Source of the DNA: Vreelandella nigrificans
Lineage (GTDB): Bacteria; Pseudomonadota; Gammaproteobacteria; Pseudomonadales; Halomonadaceae
Length of the DNA: 64,000 nt
Direction of reading: 5' to 3'
NCBI RefSeq assembly: GCF_002374315.1
Contig: NZ_NWUX01000011.1
Coordinates: forward strand, 62,001 to 126,000
Shown here: in pieces, positions 47,696 to 56,497 of the stretch
Layout of the letters: every line of letters begins with the position of its first letter
Position numbering within the stretch: position 1 is the stretch's first letter
Position numbers and translations under genes: made by a program
Notes under the pieces: model-generated
Databases searched by the model: none
Told to the model about the DNA's origin: nothing
The model's input: only the letters and a program-made list of their open reading frames with translations

Positions 47696-49602
47696 AGCTG
47701 TGTCTCCTTGGCTTGGAGGGAATGGCGGTCGTTGGGGAGAGCCACTACCTCGTTATCCAGCAGCGTATGACGGCGAATAAACAGCCCAATGATTAACCCC
47801 AGAGCAGCTAGCGTAGAGAGCCAACCAGGTGTAAGCGCAAGTCCAACCACCACAATTAGCGCTATCACATCAATCACGCGCTTACCCGTCATTGCGACAC
47901 GCGACATAAGCGAAGCAAACGCCACCACAAACACCACTCCCTGGCAGCTGGCTAACGCAACTGCCCAGGCGGAACCAAACCCTGCCAATGCTGGGTAAAT
48001 CAGCAACAAGAAAGGGATGACATAGATAGCCGCCGCCAAACGTACTGACTCAATAGCAGCAGGCAGCCAGTTAGTACCAGCAATCCCTGAGGCGACAAAT
48101 ACCGCAATGCAGACAGGAGGCGTAATCACCGATAACGTAGCGAAGTAAAAAACAAACAGGTGGGCAATAAGCGGCTCGACGCCTATCGCTGTAAGCGCGG
48201 GGGCCAGTACAGAAGCCACCAGTACGTAGGCTGCGGTGGTAGGAATCCCCATGCCCAAGATCAAACAAACGCCGCCAACGATAAAGGCAACCAGGAACAG
48301 TGACTCACCGCCCACAGAGACAATAAGACTGGCTAACGTCACGCCGATGCCGGTCATGCCAATCATTGCGACCAATATCTGCGCCCCGGCAAGCAGCACA
48401 CCGATAATCACCATGCCTTTACCCGCGTCTACTAATCCCGCCACCAGCTTGCCCACAATCTCGCGCAGCGGCATTTTGGCCATCAGCGCAAAGGGTACAA
48501 AGGTGAGGATGGTCATGAAGATGCCGTAGAACGCCGACATCTGAATCGAACGGCCGCTAAGCACGCCGTAAAACAACCCACCTAAGGCAGCTAGAATGGG
48601 AATAATGCGCTCAGGCCGAATTACCTCAGACCAGGCGGGCAGCTCATCTTCAGGTACCACCTGTAACTGGCGGCGTTTAGCCACTAAGTGAATGGTGACA
48701 AACACCCCAAGATAGAACAGCGCCGCGGGCAGTAAGGCCGCTAACGCAATACGTAGGTAACTTTCCCCTAAAATTTCCGCCATGATAAATGCCGCAGCGC
48801 CCAAGATTGGTGGCGCAATTTGTCCACCGGTGGAAGCCACCGCTTCCACCCCTGCGGCGAAGGGACGGGGGTAATTCAAACGCTTCATCATCGGAATGGT
48901 AAAGTTGCCAGTGGTCGCCACATTGGCCACCGCACTGCCGCTGACCATGCCAAACAGCCCAGATGCCACCGTTGCTACCTTGGCAGCGCCACCCGGTGAA
49001 CGGCCGCTAATGCGCAGCGCCAGATCCATAAAGGTATTGCCGCCCCCAGTATGCAGCAATAAACAGCCGAACAGCACGAAAGCAGCAATGGTAGTAGCGG
49101 CCACACCCACCAGCATGCCCCATACCCCCAAATCACCGAGGTAGATGGTTTCGGTCATGTAATAAAGGTCGAACCCACGGTGGCCAAGCGGCCCTGGGAT
49201 CGCAGCACCCAGCCACGCGTAAGCTAACCCCGCCAGTACCAGCAGTGGAAAAATAATCCCAATGGCACGCCGCGAAAGCTCTAAAATAGCCGCCAGCAGC
49301 ACGCCGGTTAGCAGCATATCCCGGGATGTTGCCCAGGGCAGCTCAACCAGAATGCGTTCATGATTGAGAGCCACATAACTGCATGCCAGTACAACGCCCA
49401 TGGCTAGTACCACATCAATAACAATCCCAAGCGGGCGCCAGCGCTTGCCAGCACCTAGGGGATAAACAGCAAGTCCCAGCAAAATGACCAGCGCAAGAAA
49501 GATGCTCCGCTGAATCAAACTCTCGAAAGGTCCCGTCGCAGAGGTGTAAAGGATTAGACCGCCCAGCAGGAGCGCTAAGCCTTTGGTGACTATCTCACGC
49601 AT
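47692..49602 (-). CDS. TRAP transporter permease, fused 4TM-12TM (TAXI type)
   Basis: Sodium-coupled TRAP importer membrane subunit, about 636 residues. It has many hydrophobic helices in the fused small-plus-large subunit layout, with the DctM-type signatures GMVSGSAVANVATTGNFTIPMMKR and GGVCLILGMGIPTTAAYVLVAS. This fused form goes with TAXI binding proteins, which is the gene just upstream. The ATG at 49602 has a GGAG box nine bases upstream; starts at 49608 and a GTG at 49617 are alternatives. Confidence 0.93.
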   Translation of the reverse strand: MREIVTKGLALLLGGLILYTSATGPFESLIQRSIFLALVILLGLAVYPLGAGKRWRPLGIVIDVVLAMGVVLACSYVALNHERILVELPWATSRDMLLTGVLLAAILELSRRAIGIIFPLLVLAGLAYAWLGAAIPGPLGHRGFDLYYMTETIYLGDLGVWGMLVGVAATTIAAFVLFGCLLLHTGGGNTFMDLALRISGRSPGGAAKVATVASGLFGMVSGSAVANVATTGNFTIPMMKRLNYPRPFAAGVEAVASTGGQIAPPILGAAAFIMAEILGESYLRIALAALLPAALFYLGVFVTIHLVAKRRQLQVVPEDELPAWSEVIRPERIIPILAALGGLFYGVLSGRSIQMSAFYGIFMTILTFVPFALMAKMPLREIVGKLVAGLVDAGKGMVIIGVLLAGAQILVAMIGMTGIGVTLASLIVSVGGESLFLVAFIVGGVCLILGMGIPTTAAYVLVASVLAPALTAIGVEPLIAHLFVFYFATLSVITPPVCIAVFVASGIAGTNWLPAAIESVRLAAAIYVIPFLLLIYPALAGFGSAWAVALASCQGVVFVVAFASLMSRVAMTGKRVIDVIALIVVVGLALTPGWLSTLAALGLIIGLFIRRHTLLDNEVVALPNDRHSLQAKETQL

Positions 49603-49623
49603 GGTCATCTTCTCCACTTTGCC

Positions 49624-50589
49624 TTACTCAACAGGCTGCAAGGCATCGGGGATGTCATACCCCTGCTCTTCAAAATAGCGCGCCGCGCCAGCATGTAGCG
49701 GCACGGTACCTACTTCTAAGGTCATCTTCGCTACATCCGCATCACGCATAGCAGAAAAGGCGTTGACCTGTGGCTCAGGGTTTTCCATCACCGCTTTTAC
49801 AATTTGGTAGGCAGTCTCTTCATTCATATTCGGGTGGGCATGTACGGCAACGCCAAATGCCCAAGTGGTGTAACCAGGAATCCCCTCTGCCGCACCTTCA
49901 GGCACATCTACAATCGCCACATCAGGCATTTCAGTGCGTAATGTTTCCGCTTCTTCTTCATTGAGCGACAGCACGCTAATCGGCGTAAAGGTGGCAATAT
50001 CCATGGTGGAGCCATCTAACCGCTCACCTACTCCCGACTTTACCGAGCCCATCACGCGTCCATCCTTCATAGCATCCACCATGTCACTGGTAGAACCACG
50101 CACGTAGCTGGGCTCAATACCTAACGCTCGCATGACCGCTTCGGTGGTTTTTTCGGTGGCAGAGCCGGTAATACCTGGGTTGAAGCGAACACCCTCTAAA
50201 TCAGCAAAGGTGGCCACATTGGCATCTTGGCGCATCACAGCATTTTGCGGCGCCACGGTGTAGACCCAAAGCAAGCGGTTATCAACCGGTCGACCTTCAA
50301 AGTCTTCCTCGCCTGCGTAGGCATGATACCCCGTGTTAGTAGTCACCAAGCCCATATCTATCTGGTTACGGCCTAAACGACGCAGGTTATCCACCGTGGC
50401 ACCGGTTTCCGCCACAGACGAGCTCACTCCTTCAACTTGGTTGTTAATAATTTGATTAACCGCGACAAAGTAGCTGTAGTGGCTTGAGGAGCTTGAAGTG
50501 GAACCAATCAGTAGGCGCTCATCGGCGTGAGTGGTAGCGGCGACCAGCACACCGGCGCTCGCCACCATGGCGGTAAGTAGCGTTTTCAT
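49624..50589 (-). CDS. TAXI family TRAP transporter solute-binding protein
   Basis: Periplasmic substrate-binding protein of 321 residues. The signal peptide ends at TTHADE, followed by LLIGSTSSSSSHYSYFVAVNQIIN, a variant of the TAXI opening, and later GVRFNPGITGSATEKTTEAVMRALG with the family GSGTE-like position. It is the first gene of the import operon (TAXI, TRAP, AtuA-N, AtuA-C) and is divergent from a LysR gene. Confidence 0.92.
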   Translation of the reverse strand: MKTLLTAMVASAGVLVAATTHADERLLIGSTSSSSSHYSYFVAVNQIINNQVEGVSSSVAETGATVDNLRRLGRNQIDMGLVTTNTGYHAYAGEEDFEGRPVDNRLLWVYTVAPQNAVMRQDANVATFADLEGVRFNPGITGSATEKTTEAVMRALGIEPSYVRGSTSDMVDAMKDGRVMGSVKSGVGERLDGSTMDIATFTPISVLSLNEEEAETLRTEMPDVAIVDVPEGAAEGIPGYTTWAFGVAVHAHPNMNEETAYQIVKAVMENPEPQVNAFSAMRDADVAKMTLEVGTVPLHAGAARYFEEQGYDIPDALQPVE

Positions 50590-50733
50590 TGTGTCTCCGA
50601 AGCTCGCGCAACGAGCTATTTGTTTTTATTAAACGTGGTGATCGCGACGCTTGTTGCATGCGATAGAACAAGCATGATTCGAGAGATTAATTTTGTATAT
50701 TGAATAGTTTTTAATTTATGTTTTACTTTCTAA
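50590..50733. promoter_or_regulatory. Divergent promoter region of the LysR gene and TAXI-TRAP operon
   Basis: 144 bp, very AT-rich at 50685-50730 (tttgtatattgaatag), with T-N11-A-type symmetry as expected for a LysR-type operator. Control of the import operon by the adjacent regulator is inferred from the divergent layout. Confidence 0.55.
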
Positions 50734-51618
50734 ATGAATCCAAGCATCCAGCAGTTGCGTGTTTTTGTCGCCGTCGCCCACTCCCGCAGCCTTGCGGAGG
50801 CTAGCGAGCAAGTGCATCTTTCCCAACCAGCGATCTCTATAGCGCTGCGCAAACTTGAAGAGAACGTAGGTGGTGCACTATTTACGCGCACTAGTCGCCA
50901 GCTCGCTCTCACGCCCGAAGGCGAAGCATTCCTACCAGTCGCGGTACGATTATTAAATGATTGGAACGAAGCCTTTGAAGACCTCAATGATCGATTTTCC
51001 AAACAGAGGGGTAAGGTGACCGTGGCTGCGCTGCCCACTTTGGCAGCGGGGTTATTTCCACGGGTGATAAAGCGTTTCCACGAAGCTTACCCACGTATTA
51101 ATCTGAGCCTACACGATGTACTGGCCGACCAAATTAACCAGATGGTGCGTGAAGGCCGTGCCGACTTTGGGCTTTCGGTTCCCCCCAGCGATGCTGACGA
51201 TCTCACGTTTGAGCCTGTACTCGAAGATAGCTATGTGGCTGTTTGCCCCTGTGGGCACCCCCTATTGGCGCAATCTTCAGTGCTCTGGAGCCAGTTGGCC
51301 GCCTATCCATTTATCGGCATCAATCGCCTTTCCAGTTCACGCCAGGATATTGATCACATTATGCAGAGTGTAGGGGAACGGCTGGATATCTTGTGCGATG
51401 CACGCCAGATCGCTACGGTAGGCCGTATGGTAGCTGCTGGCTTAGGAGTGAGTGTGCTGCCCTCATTAAGCTTTCGACAAATTTCTACCGATGGCATCGA
51501 ACACCGCCCACTGATAGAACCGACGATCCGTCGAGAATTGGGCATTGTACATAGTCGTTACCATCCTCCCTCTGCCGCAGCAACAGCATTACGCCAGTTG
51601 ATCCACTGTCACGATTAA
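50734..51618 (+). CDS. LysR family transcriptional regulator
   Basis: A 294-residue LTTR. The N-terminal winged HTH reads MNPSIQQLRVFVAVAHSRSLAEASEQVHLSQPAISIALRKLEENVGGALFTRTSRQLALT, followed by a periplasmic-binding-protein-like effector domain. No clear ribosome binding site precedes the ATG. It probably regulates the divergent TAXI-TRAP-AtuA operon in response to its imported substrate, which is inference from layout. Confidence 0.92.
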   Translation: MNPSIQQLRVFVAVAHSRSLAEASEQVHLSQPAISIALRKLEENVGGALFTRTSRQLALTPEGEAFLPVAVRLLNDWNEAFEDLNDRFSKQRGKVTVAALPTLAAGLFPRVIKRFHEAYPRINLSLHDVLADQINQMVREGRADFGLSVPPSDADDLTFEPVLEDSYVAVCPCGHPLLAQSSVLWSQLAAYPFIGINRLSSSRQDIDHIMQSVGERLDILCDARQIATVGRMVAAGLGVSVLPSLSFRQISTDGIEHRPLIEPTIRRELGIVHSRYHPPSAAATALRQLIHCHD

Positions 51619-51648
51619 AAAGGAGTACGGATAAAAGGGAGTACGGAT
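51617..51648. repeat. 16-bp tandem duplication after the LysR gene
   Basis: aaaaaggagtacggat (51617-51632) is followed by aaaagggagtacggat (51633-51648), one mismatch, starting at the stop codon of the LysR gene. Confidence 0.7.
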
Positions 51649-51740
51649 AAGCATTTTCAATGCTGCTTTCTCTACACACGTGGCTGGAATCTGGCAGACT
51701 AAACGTGATTAACACCCACCGTCATAAGTGAGCAAACACG

Positions 51741-53000
51741 ATGAGCGATACCGCACAACCCTGGACGCAGCCAATGCCCGACGCGCAATTCAATATCATG
51801 CGCGATATTCTTGCTGCTCCCAGTCCCGTTGGCCTGGAAGGTGCCATGACCTATGGCGTACTAAAGCCCTACTTTGAAAGTTTCGCGCCAAGCGACTGGC
51901 ATCTGCATCAGTTTAAGGGCAATGCTGGTGTAGTGCTGGATACTCATCCCGGCCGTGATGATATGTTTAAACTGATGATCATCGGTCATGCGGATAAGAT
52001 CCGTATGCAGGTACGCTCGATTGGCGAAGATGGCAAAATCTGGATCAACACTGACTCCTTTCTGCCTACTGTGCTGATCGGCCATGAGGTAAAACTGTTC
52101 AGCGAAGACCCCGACGCCCCTGGCAGCTACCGCAGCATTGAGGGAGGCACAGTGGAAGCACTGGGCGCGATTCACTTCTCTGACCCTGCTCAGCGTGATG
52201 GCAGCAAAGGCATCAAGAAAGAGCAAATCTATCTTGACCTGCAAATTCACGGAGAGAACAAAAAACAGCAAGTACTGAACCTGGGTGTACGACCGGGTGA
52301 CTCCATTATTTTCAACCGTCCTATCCGCCCAGGCTTTAGCCCCAACACCTTCTACGGTGCCTATCTGGATAACGGCCTGGGCTGCTTTGTTACCGCTGAA
52401 GTGGCAAAGCTAATTGCTGAAGCCGGTGGCACAGAAAAAGTTCGCGTGATGTTTGCCATTGCCAGCTACGAAGAAATTGGCCGTTTTGGCAGTCGGGTTT
52501 TGGCTGGCGAACTAAAACCTGATGCACTGATTGGTGTAGATGTAAATCACGACTACGTAGCTGCTCCCGGCATCAGCGATAAGCGGATGCAACCGCTAGA
52601 AATGGGCAAAGGTTTTACTATGTCTGTTGGCTCCATTGCCAGTGAGCAGCTCAACCGCATTATTGCCAACGCTGCAAAAGAGCAAGACATTCCGATGCAA
52701 AGAGATATGGTGGGTGCAGATACTGGCACCGACGGCATGGCAGGCGTACTAGCCTCCATCGACAGCGCCGCTACGTCAATTGGCTTCCCTATCCGCAACA
52801 TGCATACCATTTCTGAAACTGGTAACACCCAGGATGTGCTCGCTGCTATCCATGCGCTGACCCACACCATTAAAGCGTTGGATGCACTACCCAACCTTCA
52901 GCGAGAGTTTCTAGACAACCATCCTCGGCTTGATCAAGCTAGCCCACTTAGCCACCAAGGCAGCGCCAAGCCGGATAGTGACGAAGAGAAAACAGCCTAA
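51741..53000 (+). CDS. M42 family metallopeptidase
   Basis: Cytoplasmic zinc or cobalt aminopeptidase-like protein of 419 residues. The metal-ligand segments of the M20/M42 clan are seen: MIIGHADKIRMQV, GAYLDNGLGCFVT, ASYEEIGRFGSR with the paired glutamates, GVDVNHDY and the late MHTISETG histidine. The C-terminal about 25 residues are acidic and polar. M42 enzymes act on peptides, and glucanase activity has been claimed for some. It stands alone; the tandem small RNA region lies directly downstream on the other strand. Confidence 0.88.
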   Translation: MSDTAQPWTQPMPDAQFNIMRDILAAPSPVGLEGAMTYGVLKPYFESFAPSDWHLHQFKGNAGVVLDTHPGRDDMFKLMIIGHADKIRMQVRSIGEDGKIWINTDSFLPTVLIGHEVKLFSEDPDAPGSYRSIEGGTVEALGAIHFSDPAQRDGSKGIKKEQIYLDLQIHGENKKQQVLNLGVRPGDSIIFNRPIRPGFSPNTFYGAYLDNGLGCFVTAEVAKLIAEAGGTEKVRVMFAIASYEEIGRFGSRVLAGELKPDALIGVDVNHDYVAAPGISDKRMQPLEMGKGFTMSVGSIASEQLNRIIANAAKEQDIPMQRDMVGADTGTDGMAGVLASIDSAATSIGFPIRNMHTISETGNTQDVLAAIHALTHTIKALDALPNLQREFLDNHPRLDQASPLSHQGSAKPDSDEEKTA

Positions 53001-53008
53001 TTAGCAGC

Positions 53009-53156
53009 AAAAAAAACCCCGGCCATCACTGGCTGGGGTAGCAGTAACTCCTCCGTAATCCTTCTTCACAAACTTCCTGTTTGTGCATCCATGGCCTTTC
53101 AAGCAACCCCTGCTTGCTCTACTCCTGGCACCTTTCCCTGTGTTACTACCCACAAT
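53009..53156 (-). ncRNA. CsrB/RsmY-like small RNA, copy A
   Basis: Minus-strand unit of about 150 nt. A -10-like tataga lies at 53168-53163 with ttgaca just upstream of it, and the RNA should begin near 53156. It has seven GGA motifs, a hairpin cacaaac-AGGAA-gtttgtg (53085-53067) with GGA in the loop, a second hairpin caagca/tgcttg (53116-53100), the single-stranded motif GGATTACGGAGGA, and an intrinsic terminator (stem 53038-53017, GTGA tetraloop, eight T). This is the plan of RNAs that titrate CsrA/RsmA. No coding frame fits. Family membership is inferred; I did not compare it with known sequences. Confidence 0.72.
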
Positions 53157-53191
53157 GCGCCTTCTATATGTCAACTTTATTAACGCCAGAT

Positions 53192-53338
53192 AAAAAAACC
53201 CCAGCCATCTCTGGCCGGGGTTTCATCAGGTCCTCCCTAATCCCACTTCACGAACATCCTGTTCATGCATCCCTGTGCACCGCAAGCACTCCCTGCTTGC
53301 AATTCCTTTTAACGCCGTCCCTGCGCTATACACACAGT
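53192..53338 (-). ncRNA. CsrB/RsmY-like small RNA, copy B
   Basis: Upstream copy of the same unit, about 145 nt. A -10-like attata lies at 53350-53345. It has eight GGA motifs, the hairpin catgaac-AGGAT-gttcgtg (53267-53249), in which ACAGGAUGU matches the CsrA SELEX consensus core, the hairpin gcaagca-GGGAG-tgcttgc (53300-53282), GGATTAGGGAGGA, and a terminator with GAGA tetraloop and seven T (53220-53192). Compared with copy A, one stem pair changes A-U to G-C and another C-G to U-G on the minus strand, so pairing is conserved while sequence diverges. An inverted repeat gtaaaa-N2-ttttac lies upstream near 53383-53396. Confidence 0.72.
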
Positions 53339-53494
53339 GCGCCTTATAATCGGTGAGTTATCTAACCTAGGATATGAAAGAGTAAAAAGTTTTACGTTGA
53401 GCAGTTAATAAATACAACGAGGCAGCTTGCGATGATTTCAAACAAAAACATACAATCACGCATGTTTTTTTATTAAAAAATAAAGGTCCCTCCC

Positions 53495-54292
53495 GTGACT
53501 CTGATTACTACTTGCTTGACCAAAAATATACCTACCGCCAAATTTAGTATTACTGGGTTAGCAGCCGCTGCCAGTATTGCGCTCGCAACCCCTGCGCTGG
53601 CAGATCGTTGGCAAGGCAGCATAGGCGCTGGCATTGCCTACGCCCCCGACTATGCAGGCAGCGATGATTACGATAGCCGTGTGCTGCCCGTTCTAAACTT
53701 AACCTATGGCGACCAGCTGTCTATCAACGTACGTGATGGCATTGAGTGGCATGCAGTACGCCAAGGAAACTGGACGGCCTCTCCTTTTATCGGCTACACC
53801 TTTGGGCGTGATAACAAAGGTGATATCAGCCAATTTGAAAAAGTAGACGGCGGAGCAACGCTCGGCCTACGCGTTAGTTATCAACACGGCTTCTGGCGCT
53901 ATAGCCTCGCGGGCAGCACCGCAGTAAGTGGCGATATGGAGGGTGCCACTTTCTCAGGGAGAGCTACCCTACGTACCCCTATTAGCGAGCGCTTACTCTT
54001 TGTACTGGTTCCTAGCATCAGCTACTCCAACGAAAAATGGACAAACTCTCTGTACGGCGTTTCCAGCGAAGACAGTGCGCGTAGCGGTATCGCTACCTAT
54101 GCCCCCGATGGCGGCTATTGGCACCTGGGTGTGAATGCCAGTCTAAGCTACGCGTTAACACCAGAGTGGACAGCTACCGGCTTTATAGGTGCTACCCACC
54201 TCACCGGTAGCGCTGCCGATAGCCCCATTGTTGATGAACTAGGCAGCCAATGGCAGACCTTAAGCGGAGTATCACTCTCTTATCGTTTTTAA
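53495..54292 (+). CDS. MipA/OmpV family outer-membrane protein
   Basis: A 265-residue outer-membrane beta-barrel protein. It starts with GTG behind an AAAGG box; the signal peptide ends at ALADRW. The mature part has alternating aromatic strands, GIAYAPDYAGSDDYDSRVLPVLNLTYGD near the start and the terminal phenylalanine in GVSLSYRF needed for BAM insertion. MipA-type proteins link murein synthases or act as porin-like barrels; the role here is open. Confidence 0.9.
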   Translation: MTLITTCLTKNIPTAKFSITGLAAAASIALATPALADRWQGSIGAGIAYAPDYAGSDDYDSRVLPVLNLTYGDQLSINVRDGIEWHAVRQGNWTASPFIGYTFGRDNKGDISQFEKVDGGATLGLRVSYQHGFWRYSLAGSTAVSGDMEGATFSGRATLRTPISERLLFVLVPSISYSNEKWTNSLYGVSSEDSARSGIATYAPDGGYWHLGVNASLSYALTPEWTATGFIGATHLTGSAADSPIVDELGSQWQTLSGVSLSYRF

Positions 54293-54367
54293 TACGCTAG
54301 GACGCGGTACGCTGGCAGCGTCCAAAGCATGTCTTGAGATCGTGTTACCAGAGCCAATAGGAACGTT

Positions 54368-56038
54368 ATGGACAACATTATTAACCACCACCGGGTGATG
54401 TCGCTTATCAACCGATTTTCAGGCGTAGGGCTGCTAGTCGCGACGCTCTTCTTTGCGTTTTCTTTAACGCCTAGTCTCGTCCCGCGCCCAGTGGTGGCTC
54501 AAGGCATTGTTTCGGGGCTTAGCTTCTCGGCAGGTTACGCGCTGGGGGTTACAGGCCTCGCTCTTTGGCGCTATCTACACATACCCGAGCCCAGTCCCAG
54601 AATAGAGCTTTATTTAAAGTGGCTAGCGGCCCTGATATGCCTAGGAATTTCGGTGACTTTTCTATGGCGCGCCGCAGAGTGGCAAAACAGTATACGCCTG
54701 CTGATGGAGATGGAGCCTACCAATGGCACGCGTCCATTATCAGTGGCACTGATTGCCACGGGTGTATTTATTTTCCTACTGCTGATTGCACTGCTTTTTA
54801 AACGCACGTTTCGCCTGCTTTCTCATAAACTGGCACACATTCTTCCTCGCCGCACAGCGCAAGTACTAGGCACCATAGCTGCCATTGCGCTGTTTTGGCT
54901 GGTAATTGAGGGGGTGATTTTTTCCTATGCACTCCAAATAGCCGACCGCTCTTATCAGCAGATAGATGAGCTTATGCAGGATGAGTTATCACCTCCTCAA
55001 GAGCCAAACAAACCCGGTAGCGCTGAATCATTAATTAGCTGGGAGGCGCTAGGCAGCCGCGGTCGGCGCTTTGTGACCCAAGGCCCTGACGGAAACCAAA
55101 TTGGGGAGTTCCTAGGCGAACAAGCCCTCGATCCTATACGCGTGTATGTTGGTCTCAATGCCGCTGAAACGGCCGCCCAACGGGCCGAGTTAGCGCTGGA
55201 GGAGCTTATTCGGGTGGGTGGTTTTGAGCGCTCAGTCTTAGTCATCGCAACCCCTACAGGGCGTGGCTGGGTAGATCCCGGCGCCCAGGACACGGTGGAA
55301 TACTTACACCGAGGTGATATTGCCACGGTAGCAGCTCAATACTCTTATCTGCCTAGCCATCTATCACTGGTGTCAGAAGCCGAATATGGCGTTGAAAATG
55401 CCCAAGCTTTATTTGCCTCGGTATACGATTACTGGTCTTCCCTACCTAGCGATGATCGTCCAAAACTGTATTTGTTTGGCCTTAGCTTAGGCGCACTCAA
55501 CTCTGACTTATCCTTCGATCTGTACGATATTATTGATGACCCTTTCCACGGTGCACTGTGGAGTGGCCCACCTTTCCGTAGCGATACTTGGCGCTCTGTT
55601 ACCACTGGCCGCGATCCTGGCTCTCCAGCGTGGCTGCCCACGTTTCGGGGAGGTTCGGTGGTCCGCTTTATGAACCAAACCCAAGGGCTTAAGACAGCGC
55701 CCGGGGAGTGGGGAGATTTCCGGATTGCCTACCTGCAGTACGCTAGCGACCCCATTACGTTTTTTGAGCCTGAAGCCTTCTGGCGTGAACCAGAGTGGAT
55801 GCATTCACCACGCGGACCCGATGTCTCACCAGAGCTGCGTTGGTACCCTGTTGTTACCATGTTGCAACTACTGGTCGACCTAGCGACCGGTAGCGCGCCA
55901 CCCGGCTTTGGCCATGAAATAGCGGCTGAACACTACATTGATGCCTGGGCAGCACTTTCTGAGCCACCGGGCTGGAATGAACAGCAACTTGCGCGCCTGC
56001 GTGATTACTTTATTCAGGCTCGTGAAAGCACATATTAA
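54368..56038 (+). CDS. Membrane-anchored alpha/beta hydrolase, Abhydrolase_9 family
   Basis: A 556-residue protein. The N-terminal half has about four to five membrane helices (SLTPSLVPRPVVAQGIVSGLSFSAGYALG is typical of the Abhydrolase_9 N-terminal domain), and the C-terminal half from about residue 240 is an alpha/beta-hydrolase domain with RIRVYVGLN-like and LYLFGLSLGALNSD (nucleophile elbow) motifs. The family (formerly DUF2319) is mostly known from actinobacteria and has no settled substrate. It follows the MipA gene on the same strand, 75 bp apart. Confidence 0.87.
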   Translation: MDNIINHHRVMSLINRFSGVGLLVATLFFAFSLTPSLVPRPVVAQGIVSGLSFSAGYALGVTGLALWRYLHIPEPSPRIELYLKWLAALICLGISVTFLWRAAEWQNSIRLLMEMEPTNGTRPLSVALIATGVFIFLLLIALLFKRTFRLLSHKLAHILPRRTAQVLGTIAAIALFWLVIEGVIFSYALQIADRSYQQIDELMQDELSPPQEPNKPGSAESLISWEALGSRGRRFVTQGPDGNQIGEFLGEQALDPIRVYVGLNAAETAAQRAELALEELIRVGGFERSVLVIATPTGRGWVDPGAQDTVEYLHRGDIATVAAQYSYLPSHLSLVSEAEYGVENAQALFASVYDYWSSLPSDDRPKLYLFGLSLGALNSDLSFDLYDIIDDPFHGALWSGPPFRSDTWRSVTTGRDPGSPAWLPTFRGGSVVRFMNQTQGLKTAPGEWGDFRIAYLQYASDPITFFEPEAFWREPEWMHSPRGPDVSPELRWYPVVTMLQLLVDLATGSAPPGFGHEIAAEHYIDAWAALSEPPGWNEQQLARLRDYFIQARESTY

Positions 56039-56155
56039 TCACTAGCTCACAGCCATCAGCTTAAACAAAGTCCACATAAAAAAGCTGACTTATGCAATGA
56101 CATAACATCCAGGTTCAGTTCTACACTAGATGAAGTAATACACAGGAGGTTCACT

Positions 56156-56308
56156 ATGTCTCAGCAACAATGCGCATGTCCCAAGTGTAAATGCTCAGTA
56201 GATAACCACTCCATTGAGAAAGATGGAAAATTGTATTGCTCTCAATCCTGTGCAACTGGTCACGCCGATGGTTCCACTGACTGTGGTCACAACTGCAAGT
56301 GCGGTTAA
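56156..56308 (+). CDS. Small bacterial metallothionein
   Basis: A 50-residue protein with nine cysteines in the BmtA/SmtA pattern: CACPKCKC (residues 6-13), YCSQSC (27-32), then DCGHNCKCG at the C-terminus, with histidines at 18, 36 and 45. It should bind zinc, cadmium or copper in the cytoplasm. A strong AGGAGG box lies seven bases before the ATG. It stands alone, so its control is not visible, but no SmtB-type operator was identified. Confidence 0.9.
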   Translation: MSQQQCACPKCKCSVDNHSIEKDGKLYCSQSCATGHADGSTDCGHNCKCG

Positions 56309-56352
56309 TCACCGAGCTAGAAACTAGATAACAGTATCTGCTAATCGCTTAC

Positions 56353-56377
56353 GCCCCGCTGTCCAACGCAGTGGGGC
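56353..56377 (+). terminator. Hairpin after the metallothionein gene
   Basis: Stem gccccgctg/cagtggggc (56353-56361 and 56369-56377, one G-T pair) without a T run. It may be the 3' end of the metallothionein transcript. Confidence 0.45.
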
Positions 56378-56497
56378 ATCAAGTCAGTATCCCTCACGGC
56401 TGCAAAAAGCCCCCTTCTCTACCCAAATATCAAAACGTGCGAAAGGCAGGTATGCCAACTAGGCTAAAGTGACATTAACTACCGGAAGAAAGAATCA

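Noticed and set aside
53017..53220. The two GC-rich hairpins read as ordinary plus-strand terminators of the M42 gene
   Set aside because: On the plus strand only three T or none follow the stems, while the minus strand has 7-8 T. One stem in copy B also pairs properly only as minus-strand RNA. They may still help end the M42 transcript.
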